Of a stretch of DNA of 64,000 nt, positions 22,395-33,879 are shown piece after piece. Both the position numbers and the translations under genes were made by a program. The notes below the pieces were generated by a model. It made no database searches. It had not been told where the DNA came from and saw only the letters and a list, made by a program, of their open reading frames with translations. Numbering within the stretch: the stretch's first letter is position 1; each line of letters opens with the position of its first letter. The DNA is from Monoplex corrugatus (taxonomy: Eukaryota > Mollusca > Gastropoda > Littorinimorpha > Ranellidae), in the NCBI GenBank assembly GCA_030674185.1, contig CM060315.1, forward strand, positions 85,441,454-85,505,453, given 5' to 3'.

Positions 22395-22416
22395 TGACGT
22401 AACAGCAATCACGTCA
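22395..22416 (+). promoter_or_regulatory. Paired CRE-like sites upstream of the host gene
   Basis: TGACGTAA at 22395-22402 and ACGTCA at 22411-22416 lie about 110-130 bases before the first ATG of the membrane-anchored gene. TGACGTAA/ACGTCA are cores bound by CREB/ATF-type bZIP factors. No TATA box is obvious. Function is inferred from position only. Confidence 0.35.
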
Positions 22417-22524
22417 GCAGGTACTCGTTCAGAAGTCTGCTACGGTTGGAAAGTGAAGTAGCATATGTGACCCATATTGATCGTTATTTTTCTGTTGTAT
22501 GAATTGAACAATCTCGAAATCAGA

Positions 22525-22692
22525 ATGGAAATGAATGAAATAGCGTCCGCGCACGTTGCATTTCCAGTTTTGGCTGTCGTTTTTTGTGCATTTCTGGTTT
22601 TTCTGTTTGGATTCAAGTCACCAGCCCAACCTCCCAGCTTTGACTTCGAAGACGACCGCAGGCAAAATCAGCGAAAAGGGAAGAAATCAAAG
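22525..22692 (+). CDS. LYRIC/metadherin-like gene, exon 1 (membrane anchor)
   Basis: Encodes 56 residues from the first in-frame ATG, which has A at -3 and G at +4, a good Kozak context. The residues read MEMNEIASAH, then a hydrophobic segment at about 11-30 (VAFPVLAVVFCAFLVFLFGF), then an acidic FDFEDD patch and a basic RQNQRKGKKSK end. A two-codon upstream ATG frame lies at 22499. The exon ends in phase 0 at a GTATGAGT donor. An uncleaved N-terminal anchor followed by Lys-rich cytosolic sequence is the layout of metadherin and also of p180/kinectin. Homology in this exon alone is not decisive. Expected location: ER or nuclear-envelope membrane, with the tail in the cytosol. Confidence 0.7.
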
Positions 22693-23329
22693 GTATGAGT
22701 TATATTCGTATCATTACACCTTTTCCGTTCTCACGCAGTTCTGTATATCACCACTCTGTGTGATCATTATCATGTATCATAGGGGCGAAACGTCTCGGTG
22801 ATATTTTAGGCAAGAGCAACTCGGTGGTGTACGTGGCAGCCGCAGTGGTCGGTAGAACTGAATCAGTGAATGGGAAGAGGGCGTGGGTCAGGATGGGGCT
22901 TGGAGTGTCGGGAGGGAAGAGGATTATAAAACAAAAACAAACAAAAAACAACAACAAAAACACACAGAAAATACAAACAAGCAAACAAATAAAAACTCGA
23001 ACTTCAATTGTAGTTGTTCCCACAGACTACAATTATAACAATACTAGTAAGTAAAATGTTATGGGAGTACAATAAATGAAAACTTGTTTCTGTCCAGTTA
23101 GGGGCCTGTCCACATCTATATAACCATATACACAGACAGCATGCAAAGTGAGCCAGTGCTGTGGGTGCACTGTGATGGCCATACTGCCATGTTCATTCTG
23201 CACTGGAGCCAGTTGGACCTGTGCCTGGGTTTCCAGACACGCTGTGCCTGTATTGTGTGGTGTGTCATAACAGCACAGCTGCTGAGCTTCATAATATATG
23301 ATGTGTACAGGGGACAGTAATGCCTCATC

Positions 23330-23472
23330 TAGTCTCACACACACTCATACGCACACACAGCACTCTCTTTCTCTGTGTGTGTGTCTCTCTCTGTCTGTCT
23401 CTCTCATGCGCACACACATACACATATATGCACACACACGCACACACACACACACACACACATACACATACA

Positions 23473-23543
<71 letters not shown>

Positions 23544-23986
23544 ACACACATGAACATATATTTATACTCACAGGGAAACAAGACAGGGATGGAGGAGTAC
23601 ATTGGGGCACTCGTATTGAAATTATATTATTCATTGTTATGACACAAATGGGGGAGAGAAGGTCTGAAGCTGTGAAACCGCACTCACATGTATGATGTAA
23701 TTTATAACTTAATATAAGCTTATTCAGTCGTCCTTTCTCTCTATCTCTTCATCCATCTCTGTATGTCTGTCTGTTTCTCTGTCTGTGCCTGTCTGTCTGT
23801 GTGTCTGTCTCTATCAATTTCTCTCTTTCCCTGTGCCTGTCTCTGTATGTAGGGCTTATATCTGTTTCTCCTTCTAATTGTCTGTCTGTTCGTGCGTGTC
23901 TGTGTGTGTGTAGCTCTTTCATCTCCCCGTCTGTCTGTCTGTGTCTTTCTGTCTCTGTGTCTGCTCTGTGTATAGTGTCTTTCTGT

Positions 23987-24020
<34 letters not shown>

Positions 24021-24366
24021 CCCTCACCCCCCCTTTTTGTTTTGTTGCTGTTGTTGTCTGTCTCTATTTCTCTCTCTCTCTGTTGCCTTGTGTACATGTA
24101 TATCTGTCTGTCTCTGTCTCCTTTTATCTTCCTGTCTGTCTCACTCTCACCCTGTTTCTTTCTGTCTTTGTATGTCTCTCTCTCTCACCCTGTTTCTTTT
24201 TTTCTCTCTCTCTCTTTGTCATTCAGTCTTTCTGTCTGTCTGTCTGTCTCGGTGTCTGTCTTGTCTCACTGTTACAACACACACGCACGCACGCACGCAC
24301 CACACCACACACATGACACACACACACACACATACAGATACACACACATACACACACACACACACA
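23330..24366. repeat. Cluster of CA, TCTG and TC microsatellites
   Basis: (CA)n lies at about 23430-23555, TCTG/TC repeats at about 23730-24265, and CA/CACG repeats at 24278-24366. Long frames here on both strands are repeat translations. Confidence 0.9.
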
Positions 24367-24770
24367 AAAGCTGAACTTCCATCATCAACAGTAACAAAAA
24401 TAGCAAATACAAACAGAACAATCAAAAAGTGTGCACTCTTTGAATGACTTTAGATGACTCATGTATGAAATTAATCTTTTGTTATCATTGTTTACAGTGC
24501 AATAGATACAACTTTACAAGGAAATATGTTTTCTTTTTGTTGTTGTTACAATGAAATATTGGTAGAACAGGTATTTTGTTCAAATGTGGATTAGAAGGAA
24601 AATTTCCTATTCAAGAATTTTTTCTCTTTTTGACACTTTAGACTGTAGGAAATACAGAAAATGTCCTCTCTATTTTATACCTTGTGTGTACATATGTTGT
24701 TTTGTGCCTTAAGTTTTCATGACCATGAAATAATCTGTTCTCTTCTGTCACGTTATTCTGTATTCAAACA

Positions 24771-24847
24771 CTCACACAGACACAGACACACGCACACAGA
24801 CACACACACTGACACAGACAGACACAGACCACACACACACAGACACA

Positions 24848-24910
<63 letters not shown>
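24771..24910. repeat. (CACAGA)n/(CA)n microsatellite
   Basis: CACAGA units merge into a pure (CA)n run of about 60 bases. Confidence 0.95.
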
Positions 24911-24912
<2 letters not shown>

Positions 24913-25486
24913 TTCATAAAGAGCCTGTGTCAGAAGTTCATCACTGAAAACAGGCAAAGAGGCTGCAAAATTGAAGCATTTATCCTCCTTTTCATTTCTT
25001 GTGTGTTTGTTGTTGACATTTGAAATTTGTGTGCGAAAAGGTGACGGCTGTGCTATTTGTATTACTGTTTTTTCTGAAACGCATTTTAATCGATACTAAA
25101 TAATGATAGCTAACATGGTGTTTCTTATGTTATAGGGGACAAAGCATATTGGCCTTTGTGTCTAGGTACTGAGCAGACTTCATATCATATAAATTCATAT
25201 CATGCATAGCATAAGCACATGAGTGTATCGGGTAAACACGTCCCATCACACATTTTTAGCCATCCATATACTGTGACCTGAGTGTGAGAACAAAAACACA
25301 GAAACCATGAAATAAACAGGAACATTTTATTTTAGAAACATTCAGTTAAGTGTAGCATCATTGCACAGTTGCAAAAGAGTGGAAAATTCACATCATTGCG
25401 AAAGCAAACTGTGGATATCAACACCATTGGTATTACATTGACTAGTCACTCAGTCATATTGCCTTTCTCCTCATACCAAACCCAGG

Positions 25487-25960
25487 TTTACCTACCTGGA
25501 TGGGACCACCACCTTGTTGTGGTTGGGGTGCTTGAGGTCCCAATGATCCCTCGAGCTATGACAGTCCTGATGACCAAGGTAAGTTACATGGACTGGACTT
25601 GACAGTATAAATTAATGCCCCTGGTAAGGTTACCCATGTTGGACAGGTCAAGCAGGAGGCATGAGATGAAGCGTGGTTCCACCCTCATTTCCATTTTCTT
25701 CATCCCCATTGTCATATTGACGAGTGGCTGTCATAAGCAACCCGTAATCCTGAACTGGAGTGACTTGGCCATGGGATGGGTGGCTGTACGTTAGTCAGTC
25801 ATGAAAGTACGCTATCTGGATTCAAGCGGTATGGTTCCAGACAGACGGACGCCAAGAGATTGGCCATCCATTGTCCCTTCCTCAGCACGGCAGCTCTCCT
25901 GGGATGACTGACACATTCTTGCCATTGTTGATCCTATGCTCATGTCAAAACCAAACAAAC
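25487..25960 (+). other. Possible LINE 5' leader
   Basis: ACCTGGATGGGACCACCACC and the following GGGTGCTTGAGGTCCCAATG lie just before the LINE ORF1 segment. They resemble conserved 5' leader sequence of repetitive LINE-type elements. I cannot prove this from one copy. The DNA lacks a long frame. Confidence 0.3.
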
Positions 25961-25969
25961 CAAAGAGGA

Positions 25970-26430
25970 AAAGAGACAATATGATGCAGATTCGGATTCA
26001 GAGGAGGAAGCTCGGCAGGAGACAGGCTTTTGGGCAGCATGGTTGGTTGTGACAGGAACAGATGAAGAGAAACCGGTATCAAAACTCAGTCCACTTGCGA
26101 TAACAAAAGTGATTTAAGGCCCTCATCGAGAGCCCAAAGACCATTAAAAAGTGCAGAAGTGGAGATTATCTAGTAGAATGTAAAGACCACAAGCAGTCAG
26201 AACGTCTGCTGAAATCATCTATGCTAGTTGATCGTGGAATCAAAGTTACACCACACAAGGCACTAAATAGCAGCAGGCAATTGATCAAATGCCCTGAGCT
26301 TAGAGGAGTTTCTGAGGAGGAGATCAGCCTTTCAGAACTAAAAACCCAGGGCATTGTAGAGGTACACCGGGCCATGTTCCAAAAGGGTTCAGAGAAAGTC
26401 CAGACAAACACATTGTTCCTGACGTTCTGC
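25970..26430 (+). pseudogene. LINE ORF1 (gag-like, RRM region) fragment
   Basis: In slightly broken frames the segment encodes LSPLAITKVI, a KVQKWRL-like region, then (26160-26430) LVECKDHKQSERLLKSSMLV, KVTPHKALNSSRQLIKCPEL and SEEEISLSELKTQGIVEVHR, ending TNTLFLTF. This order is that of the RRM-like region of ORF1 proteins from jockey/Nimb-type LINEs, an RNA-binding protein that coats the element RNA. It stops at about 26430, where a minus-strand LINE segment begins, possibly from the same element after inversion. Confidence 0.6.
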
Positions 26431-26434
26431 TGTT

Positions 26435-27320
26435 ATTTTGCATGCTCGATTGGGAATCTCGGAGCAGAAGGCAGTGGCAGCAACACCTTCATCAGACTTG
26501 GATTCATCAGTGAAGATTCTGTGGGATGATGGAAATTTCTCACAAAGTTCTGCATAAAACAACTTACAGTTTACGCCAGTGATTTATGAAAGGACACACG
26601 ATCAAAACAAACCTTTGGTGTTTTCAAGGTCCATGGTGGGCTGTCTGGAAATTTCGAGAAGTCGTTAACAACTGCTAAATTTATATAGCTACCTTTTCCA
26701 TATGGTAACGGATACGGATTCCTAAAAGAGGAGTGACTTTCAGATGTTTTTCAAATTCACTTTGAAATCTGCAGTTGAAGACACAGTCGTAGGCTGGGTT
26801 TTCATGTTCAGAGAACAGTTTCAAACAGAAATTCAAGGTCAGTTTCAATCTATGGTTGGTCAGGGAGGGCTCCTCTGCCTTCGCATACAAAAACTATAGA
26901 CAGGAGTTGTTCTGAATGCACCAAGACAAAGGCGCAGCCCTTGATGGTGAATGGGATCCAGTGCTTTTAGGTACAATAGTCTCGCAGAGCCGTATAATAC
27001 GCAACCATAGCCCAGTTTGGAGCGACTTAAAGCTCTATATAGGTGAAGTAGCATTTTCTTGTCGGCACCCCAGTCTGTATGAGCTACAACTCGAAGGATA
27101 TTCAGAGTTTTTTGGCACAAGGTGTTAAGATGTTGGGATATGACTGAGAAAATTCAACATAAAATTTCATCAAAGATCAATCCCAGAAATTTACAATCCC
27201 AGAAAGTTAGCTTCTTTTAGTTTTACAGCTGGAATGATGGACTTTCCCAGATGAATTTCTGGATCGGCAAAGAATTGTCGCAGCTTATGAAAGTGGATAC
27301 TTTAGGGCTGATGTAATGGT
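26435..27320 (-). mobile_element. RNase H-bearing LINE, RT C-terminus to RNase H, minus strand
   Basis: Reading leftward on the minus strand: KSIIPAV..(A)NFLG (about 27250), then the frame 26860-27120 with LNILRVVAHTDWGADKKMLL, YRALSRSKLGYGCVLYGSAR and LDPIHHQGLRLCLGAFRTTP. Next come EPSLTNHRLKLTLNFCLKL and NPAYDCVF (26681-26890), and a beginning RNase H domain equivalent to KIFTDESKSDE at 26435-26560. These are the RT thumb, connection and RNase H of the family at 30425 and 55880. It lacks the RNase H C-terminus and the 3' end, so it is a truncated or inverted piece. Confidence 0.75.
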
Positions 27321-27339
27321 CAGTAACTAAAAACTCCAA

Positions 27340-27965
27340 AGTGTGCCCAGTTTCAAATACCTGGGATCAGTTGTGTCAGATGAGGGATCTAAGCCCGAAA
27401 TACTCTCCAGAATAGCCCAGACCACAGCCGCAATGACCAAGCTCAGAACCATATGGAACAACAGTAACATCGCCACCAGCTCAAAGATCAGACTGATGCG
27501 CTCCCTGGTCATGTCAATATTCTTATACGCTTGCGAATCATGGACCTTAACAGTGGATACGGAAAGAATAATCAGGGCGGTTGAAATGAGATGCTTTCGT
27601 AAACTTCTCGGCGTCACATACAGAGATCGCATTATGAATGACGAAATCAAAAGAAGAATTCAAAATGAAATCGGGCCTTACATTGACCTCCTGACCTTAG
27701 TAAGACGACGCAAACTAACATGGTATGGACACATCACTCGATTAACAGGCCTTGCCAAGACAATCCTGCAAGGCACAGTCTCGGGAGGAAGGAAAAGAGG
27801 CAGACAAAAGAAGAGATGGGAAGATAGTATTCGAGAGTGGACGGGCCTGGAGCTATGGGATACCCTAGCAGAGAGCAGGGAGGAGTGGAGAAAGGTTGTT
27901 GTCAAGTCTTCGGAGGTGCCCTGATGGACGGCCAGTCTAAGGGATCGGTGACGGTGACGGAACGA
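27340..27965 (+). mobile_element. RTE-like LINE (third family), RT thumb and 3' end
   Basis: The frame 27343-27924 encodes 193 residues: FKYLGSVVSDEGSKPEILSR, LRTIWNNSNIATSSKIRLMR, IFLYACESWTLTVDTERIIR, MRCFRKLLGVTYRDRIMNDE, RRRKLTWYGHITRL and GGRKRGRQKKRWEDSIREWT, ending EEWRKVV. This is the C-terminal part of an endonuclease-RT of the RTE-like type. The frame is intact, but the element is 5'-truncated near 27340, directly after the minus-strand LINE. Confidence 0.8.
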
Positions 27966-28535
27966 TAACACCTGTCAGAAATTCTCAGGCTGCCAGGTAA
28001 CAAGGAAATGGATAGGATGACTCCAGCATGTGGTGTGGTGGCCATTTTGATTGTTACGCAGGTCAGGTGGGTTGAGCAGTCTAGGTATAACTATAAGGAT
28101 GTCTGTGGCAGAGTGAGTTAAAAAAATGAAAGTGCTGGCTTTGTCTTTTTTCCCTCGTAAGATCTGCTTGGGAAAAGAGCTTATGCATAGGTTTACGGCT
28201 TCAGCCATTTTGGATTTGCTCCATCACATGGCATTTGTTACATCAGTGTATTTATATATTTTTTGAGAGTGGAGACCCTATCTTGAAAAATTGAAACTGA
28301 AATGTAAGTCGGCTTGAAAATGATAATTCCTCCCACACCACCCCTCACATTCAGTGGCCTTTTTTCCTTCTGGATTTGTAAATTGTGAGCCCTCAGAACA
28401 ATCACTGCACCATGGGGTGTTGTGCAGCTGACAATATGTCAGCATGGTTTCCTTATTCAGTAAGTCATCTTGTTCAGATTTTAGACCCGAAGATTGACTT
28501 GAAAAATGAAGGCAATGTATTTCAGTAGATTGTAA
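27966..28535. other. Intronic, nothing identified
   Basis: Unassigned intron 1 sequence. Confidence 0.4.
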
Positions 28536-29000
<465 letters not shown>

Positions 29001-29525
29001 GCAATTCTGTTTATTTCTTATTAGAAATTACTTTGAAGAATCATTCCTGAAAGTGAAGACACATTGTTTGGATCATGACAGTTTATTGAATTGATGCAGA
29101 GCAGACATAATCCTCAAATCCTGTATTGAAACAATTATTTTACCAATGCTCAGTTTAGTAAGCGGAATCGTTTTTTCGTTTTCCTGCTTTTAAAGTTTTT
29201 AAAAAAAAAAAAAAAAGTAAAACTTCCCAGTTTTCATCAGATGAGAATTTGTAAAACAATTTTTTGGGCAGTAGTGCTTGTATTGTGAATTGGAACAGTT
29301 AACTGCAACACGGGCATGATCAACATCCTTCAGTTTTATACTGCTGCCTTCTTCAAACAAATCCATTTGCAGCCTAACAGAAAGGAGGTGATTTTGCAAA
29401 AATCTCCCCAGAATGATGGCAGTGATGTGTCTTATGTACATCTTTGCAATTACAAAGTTGAAGAAAATAAGGGGTGCTGTAATTTAGAATAATTTTATGA
29501 TAGAAGTTCATTCTCACATTTTCAG

Positions 29526-29681
29526 CCAAAATCACAGAACAGTGGGCCAGTAATTGCTGTGACAGTTCCAGAGGACTTATCAGTCAAGTCCAACTCACCC
29601 AGACCCAACAAGCAGATTGCCAGTCCGAAGACAAACCGCAGTGAGACAAAGGTTGCCAAGGCTGATGTGAAGAAAGAGAGG
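29526..29681 (+). CDS. LYRIC/metadherin-like gene, exon 2
   Basis: Encodes 52 residues between TTTTCAG and GTAAGG, phase 0 at both sides. The sequence runs from PKSQNSGPVIAVTVPEDLSV to NRSETKVAKADVKKER, with low complexity and Ser/Pro/Lys richness. There is no stop in the exon frame, and it joins exon 1 in frame. No domain is recognisable. Both borders fit consensus and the composition matches neighbouring exons, which is the main support. Confidence 0.65.
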
Positions 29682-32104
29682 GTAAGGGATATGCTTTAAT
29701 TTTCTTTGGCGATCAGATTTTTTACTTTGAGTGTGAGCTAATGTAATGTGTATTAAAATTAGCTGATTTATGGGAACTGTTAGTTTTGATCTTGTTTCAG
29801 TTTCAGTTCAGTTTCTCATTTATCTTTAGAATAGCCTTTTTTTTTTTGCGTCATTCTTTAGTATTGTGACTTAAAATAAGTTAAATGATTGTAATCTGTT
29901 GTCAAAGAAACGACTTTTTTTTTGAGTGGGATGGAGGGTGCAAGGCAGGGTTCAGAGACTGAGAGAGGGTGTTTTATAAACTAATAAACTATAAAGGCAC
30001 ATGTATTACTGCACATGTGCTGAACTTTTTTTTTACCAGCCTTGTCTCATGAATTAAGTTTTCATCATTCATTTTGGTTTGTTCAGAGTTGTTACAGACT
30101 TGTAAAATGAAACATGATGCTGATTGAAAAGTTTTTAGTAAAGAGAAGAAATGGGAGAGGAGGGTGTGTGTGCTGAAAATATATGAATTACTAATTTAGG
30201 GATATAATTCAGCTGCTGTGTTTATAAAAATGTTATGACTAAATGCTGAAAAAATAGAATGACTTGATAGTTCAGTCTTTGTTTTTATTTTAGATGAGCT
30301 TTAGGAGTTCATGTGTGTGTTTTATTAGAGACTATGATAAATTGAATTTTACTGTATTTTATATAGGACTTGACTAAGACAGTAAGAGTATACAGAATTG
30401 TCAGTGATGTGAAATGACAGTACTCCATCCTAAAATCCATCTCGGAGAGTCCATCATTCCAGCTGTAAAAGAAGCAAAATTTTGATCAAAAGTTGAATTT
30501 CCTTAGTGATTGCCAACATCTTAAAACCAGACAGCTATGAACATTCTTTGAGTTGTAGCTCACATGGACTGGAATGTTGACAAGAAAACACTGCTCCACT
30601 GTTACAAAGCCTTAATTTGCTGTAAACTGGACTAGACTGTGTTATGTACGGGTCTGCGAGACCTCCTTCCTAAAAAACACTTGAACCCATGTGTCATCGA
30701 TGGTTCCACCTCTGTATTAGAGTTTGCAGAACAATCCCTGTGTACAGTTTGTATGTAGAGGCAGGAGAATCCTCTCTCACTCCAACCATATACTGAAACT
30801 GACTGTATGTAAACTGTTTTTGAACCAGAAAACCCAGCTTATGACTGCATGTTCAAGCCTAAAAATAAAACCAAATTCGAAGAAAATCCAAAAGATATTC
30901 CTCTCTTTGGAATCTATATCCATCCTCACATGCAAGAGGCAGTGATTTTAGACTTCTCCAAATTTTCAAATGTCCCATCATGGATTTTCAAAGTACCCAG
31001 GGTCTATTTTGATTATGCTTCCTTCCATAAAGACTCTACGCTTCATTGACATACAAGTCGTTTTATGCAGAACTTTGTCAAAATTTTTCATCTGCCCACA
31101 AAATATTCACAGAAGCCTTTTGTTCTGTTATTTTCATTCAGTCATTTTCAAAACAGTTCCCACTGACAGTTCTTTCAATATCACCAAGTTGCTTGGTTTT
31201 AGCACTTTCTCATCTTTTCAATCTTAGATTCCTTTTCCACTTTGTAGGCAATCGCTGGCAGAAACATTAGTTACCCAAAGCTTCTGAAATTTTTTGAAAT
31301 TTTTTTTTTCTCTTTTAACTGATAGTTATCACATTATTTTTGTCTGGGTTCCAGGACATATTGGTATTTGGAGCAGTGAAAAGACTGACTGCCTTGCCAA
31401 ACATATCATAACAGAAAAGATGTCTGAATCCTTTATCCCTTACACAGATCTGAAACCCACAGTACACACTGATGTGAAAAATCTTTGGCAAGGGGATTGG
31501 AACAGCCAGACAGACAACAAAATTGTCCAAGTCTGCCCCAGCCACAAACAGATTCACCATCTATTTCTGCGAATCACAGGAAAGAGCGTTAAATACACAG
31601 TCATGCTTTATTTCTACACTCATTCATGTCTTTTAAAAAACGAACCATGTGTTTATGGTGTGATGAACCACTCATCATCAAACACCTTATTGAATAGTTG
31701 GATATGCATGAAGTGAGACATAAGCACTATACAGCAAACTCCTGAAAGAATCTCTTCAGAAATGTTCCTCTGGATGCAATTTTCAAGTTTTCACGAGAGA
31801 TCAGTAGATTTCATGTTATATGGTTATATGGATGGGAAAGATTTTTGAATGCACTTCAGTCTTAAAGGATAATCTTGAGCTTGGTTTTTCAGTGTTGTCT
31901 TTTTAATTAAACTTGGATGTTGTTTTTAACAGTGTCAGCCCTGATATGGCTTGGTAGTCGACTGGGCTGTAAGCAGTATGAACTTTGAACTCCACCATTA
32001 ATACCAGAGATGTTAGAAACTGTTGTCTGTGAGTATACCTAACTACCAGGGATGTCTGTTGTTGATCTGTACACATTTCAGTCTTAATCAACTTTCTGTT
32101 GCAG
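29682..32104 (+). other. Intron 2 of the LYRIC-like gene
   Basis: Holds an RNase H LINE copy at 30425-31995. The remaining 29682-30424 is T-rich with no identifiable feature. Confidence 0.6.
30425..31995 (+). mobile_element. RNase H-bearing LINE, RT C-terminus to 3' end, decayed
   Basis: It starts with HLGESIIPAVKEAKF, then RT thumb remnants (DKKTLLHCYKAL near 30580), NPAYDCMFKPKNKTKFEENP, and the RNase H domain (31090-31400; FVWVPGHIGIWSSEKTDCLA). The C-terminal tail has NLWQGDWNSQTDNKIVQ and LFLRITG. The 3' end ends near 31985 in the family motif GCCCTGATATGGCTTGG...GGGCTGTAAGCAGTATGAA. It lies in the same orientation as the host gene, inside intron 2. Many stops occur. Confidence 0.8.
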
Positions 32105-32174
32105 AACAAAAAGGAAGCAAAGGATGAGGCCAAGGACAAAGCAGTGAATACCAAGATCACTCTGGAAGATGACG
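32105..32174 (+). CDS. LYRIC/metadherin-like gene, exon 3
   Basis: A 70-nt exon, AG|AACAAAAAGG to G|GTGAGT, entering in phase 0 and leaving in phase 1. It encodes NKKEAKDEAKDKAVNTKITL followed by EDD and the first base of a Gly codon. Charged and low-complexity. The donor is a consensus match. Spliced to exon 4 it gives EDDGEWEVQRSRKDKK, the segment that most resembles metadherin. Confidence 0.65.
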
Positions 32175-32804
32175 GTGAGTTACTACAGTATATCATTAAT
32201 TTTTCCCTACATCATTTCAAAATATGAGGACTATTACAGATCAGGACAACCATTGTTAATGTGAAAAACATAATAATATTTATATTAAATAAGTCACAGT
32301 TTATGTGGGAATTTTTTTCAGCTTTCCAGTTGCCCCGTGGAGATGCCGGTGGCTCTTTCAGTACAAATAGTATCCCCACTTTCTGGCAGTTCTGTGTTAT
32401 AAATTTCCTCTTTTCTGTCACTCTCTTTGTTTCTGCCTTGTTCCTTTGCTTCCTGCTGTTTCTTCCTATAATTTTATGCCTTCCTGGTCCATTCACATGT
32501 ATGTATTTGATACAGTCTTATGTACTTAGAATTGATAATTGGGTAATGTATTAAGTGCATTTTTGGCTCTTGAAAAATGAGATATGCGGAAGCAATTTAA
32601 GGTAATTTAGCCTGTTTTTGTGTATGTTTTAGTGTCCTAAGTAATGTTTAAATTTGTGTTCAGGTATGTTTTTTAAATTTCCTTTGAGATAAATTGGACA
32701 GAGTGGTCAATGCCAGGGGCATCTTGTTAGATTGTGTGCGCGAATGCATTGATATGTGGACTTAATTTTCTTTTTTTTTTCCTGTTGAAGTATTGTGTAT
32801 GTTT

Positions 32805-32875
32805 TGAAATGGTTGTAGCCCTGATATGGCTGTACGTAGTCAGCTGGGCTTTAAACAATAACAATAAGCTTCCAA
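32805..32875 (+). mobile_element. RNase H LINE, 3'-end-only fragment
   Basis: GTAGCCCTGATATGGCTGTA followed by AGTCAGCTGGGCTTTAAACA and an AACAATAA tail is the terminal ~60 bp of the RNase H LINE family. It lies inside intron 3 and is strongly 5'-truncated. Confidence 0.6.
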
Positions 32876-33010
32876 TTTTTCTCAGATGTATATATGCACT
32901 TTATTTTTTGCCCACACTGTGGAAGTGGTATGTTGCTACACAGTGTGCATACTCTGTCTTTGTTTGGCATGCATGCTGGGTGTTTTCCTGTTTCTGTAAG
33001 CCACCGTTAT

Positions 33011-33075
33011 GATGATGATGGTGATGATGATGATGACGATGATGACGATGATGATGATGATGATGATGATGATGT
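33011..33075. repeat. (GAT)n microsatellite
   Basis: A GATGAT run with GAC variants, intronic. The poly-Asp frame over it is not a gene. Confidence 0.9.
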
Positions 33076-33327
33076 TGTCTTATACTAGTTATAGGTAAGA
33101 TGTTTTCTTTTTTCTTTTGGTTGATATACTTTGTCTAGATCATGATGTTTATGTTCTGACCCGTTTTCTTACTGGAACTGGAATTGTGGTCAAGAAAGAG
33201 CACCCGACATAGTACAGTGATATGAAGTTTTAAGGTTCCATGTTTGATTCTTGGATTGTACATGGATTTTTTTCAAACCTGTCTTCTATAAACTTCAAGC
33301 TTCAACTGAAAATGTAAACTGTTTCAG

Positions 33328-33515
33328 GAGAGTGGGAAGTGCAGAGGTCACGAAAGGACAAGAAGACCAAGCCAAGGAAAGAGGAGGGGGCAGCTGTGGC
33401 AGAGGAGGTAATCAAGAAGGTTGATGAGCTGGCCAAACCGGCAGACGATATCGAGCCTGAAAGCGCCAGCGCTGCTGGAGAAACTAAAACCAAAAAGAAG
33501 AAGAAACCATCCAAG
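33328..33515 (+). CDS. LYRIC/metadherin-like gene, exon 4 (GEWE segment)
   Basis: Enters in phase 1 after TTTCAG and ends in phase 0 at a weaker GTTAGC donor. It encodes GEWEVQRSRKDKKTKPRKEE, then a Glu/Val/Ala stretch (VAEEVIKKVDELAKPADDIE) and a Lys-rich end (KTKKKKKPSK). An acidic lead-in, Gly-x-Trp-Glu and a run of Arg/Lys is the pattern of the conserved block in vertebrate LYRIC. This exon is the main reason for the name. Basic clusters of this type serve as nuclear-localisation or RNA-binding segments in that family. The alternative is an unrelated Lys-rich ER protein. Confidence 0.7.
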
Positions 33516-33879
33516 GTTAGCCTTTGGATGCAAGTTATTTTTTGTTTTGTTTTTTGTTTTTCTTTCTGTGTGTGGTGTGCTTGGTTTCACTTGATTAATC
33601 CTGATCATTTTTTAGTCTGTCACTAGTGCCCATCAGCCAGAAAGGGAATTTAACTGACTGTTTAGGGGCAGTAAACTGTACAAAAAATGATGATGATAAT
33701 GATAGATGATATCGGAACAGTGCATGCTTGGAAAACATTGTTATTGAACTTACCAGAAGTGATGAAACCAGTAACTAAGAAAATAACTTGGCAACGGGAG
33801 AAGCGGAAGGGAGAAGAATATCAACGAATCTGTGTACGAGCTGAGGAGGTAATGTTCTAGGGACATTTATAGTTTAACT
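33516..33879 (+). other. Intron 4, proximal part
   Basis: No feature found between the exon 4 donor and the copia-like insertion. Confidence 0.4.

Noticed and set aside
23298..24447. Serine/leucine- and threonine/histidine-rich frames
   Set aside because: Produced by TCTG and CA microsatellites in intron 1.
32894..33088. Poly-Asp frame near the host exons
   Set aside because: It is a (GAT)n microsatellite in an intron. It has no acceptor/donor pair and would break phase with exons 3 and 4.
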